In this document: one piece after another, positions 43,974 to 44,096 of the stretch
Numbering within the stretch: the first letter of the stretch is position 1
How the letters are laid out: every line of letters starts with the position of its first letter
Source: Burkholderiaceae bacterium
GTDB taxonomy: Bacteria; Pseudomonadota; Gammaproteobacteria; Burkholderiales; Burkholderiaceae_C
NCBI GenBank assembly: GCA_019751915.1
Contig: JAIEMS010000032.1
Coordinates: 1 to 44,096 of the forward strand
DNA length: 44,096 bases
Direction: 5' to 3'
Made by a program: the position numbers and the translations under genes
The notes under the pieces: model-generated
What the model was told of the DNA's origin: nothing
Databases searched by the model: none
The model's input: the letters and a program-made list of their open reading frames with translations, nothing else

Positions 43974-44003
43974 TTGACATGTTGCTGAAAAGCGGTGTAG
44001 AAT
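43974..44003 (+). promoter_or_regulatory. Strong sigma-70-type promoter, second of a tandem set
   Basis: A consensus TTGACA at 43974-43979 and TAGAAT at 43998-44003 with an 18-base spacer, followed by ACGAGGCTTCGCTG. It points out of the window and probably drives a stable-RNA operon (rRNA or tRNA); that part is inference. Confidence 0.65.
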
Positions 44004-44096
44004 ACGAGGCTTCGCTGGGCGGGATTGCTGCTGAGGTGGTGATTGAGTTTGGTGGTGATGTTGGGGGTTGTAAAGACCCTTGATGTTGACAGGAAA
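44004..44096 (+). other. G/T-rich leader region running off the window, with another -35-like TTGACA
   Basis: Together with 43860-43973 this stretch holds no credible gene. It is G/T-rich and ends with TTGACA at 44086-44091, which could be the -35 box of a third promoter whose -10 box lies outside the window. No tRNA or 16S sequence is visible inside the window. Confidence 0.45.

Overview
The window looks like a chromosomal segment of a betaproteobacterium of the order Burkholderiales, most likely family Comamonadaceae (Rhodoferax/Acidovorax-like). This rests on protein similarity recalled from memory, on GC-rich codon use, on gene blocks such as ribF-ileS-lspA, argF-argD-DUF3579-rpsT-murJ and hda-HAD-pcnB-folK, and on a dispersed short palindromic repeat ending in GTAGCTATCA that I associate with this family. 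No search was run. Most of the window is ordinary core genome. I see no prophage, insertion sequence, cas gene or tRNA gene.

Layout. 1-2996: the 3' part of an RND-type outer-membrane efflux channel, an adenine deaminase and a Uma2-family protein. 3070-5454: a periplasmic-binding-protein gene directly followed by a membrane diguanylate cyclase (minus strand). 5595-10554: ribF, ileS, lspA and a short SSB-like gene. 10594-14077: the arginine genes argD and argF with a YkgJ-type gene (minus strand), DUF3579 (plus) and rpsT (minus). The argD-argF spacer holds a solitary sequence resembling a type I-C CRISPR repeat. 14156-17291: murJ, a SirB1-family protein and dcd.

17343-21143 is a complete siaABCD operon: PP2C phosphatase, SiaB kinase, SiaC switch phosphoprotein and SiaD diguanylate cyclase. 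It is followed by a YpfJ-type metalloprotease, a TonB-C-like lipoprotein, a FecR-domain protein, an OmpA-like lipoprotein and a CHASE2/HD-GYP protein, so c-di-GMP synthesis and putative breakdown lie close together. 26116-29050: glutaryl-CoA dehydrogenase, an unknown protein and CheV. 29137-35027: an AI-2E-type permease, purM, hda, a HAD phosphatase, pcnB and folK.

35193-39168 is a DUF2946 - MbnP - MbnH - outer-membrane barrel cluster. It is a metallo-mystery-pair locus without methanobactin genes, probably linked to copper. The window ends with a ferredoxin-type reductase, an NAD-dependent epimerase, an Arg/Glu-rich lipoprotein, an acyl-CoA ligase and tandem strong promoters that point out of the window, probably to a stable-RNA operon.

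Nine copies of the palindromic repeat are listed. Eight are in or at the edge of intergenic gaps and one lies in frame inside argF. An AT-rich, hairpin-forming patch inside ileS may be a tenth, degenerate copy.
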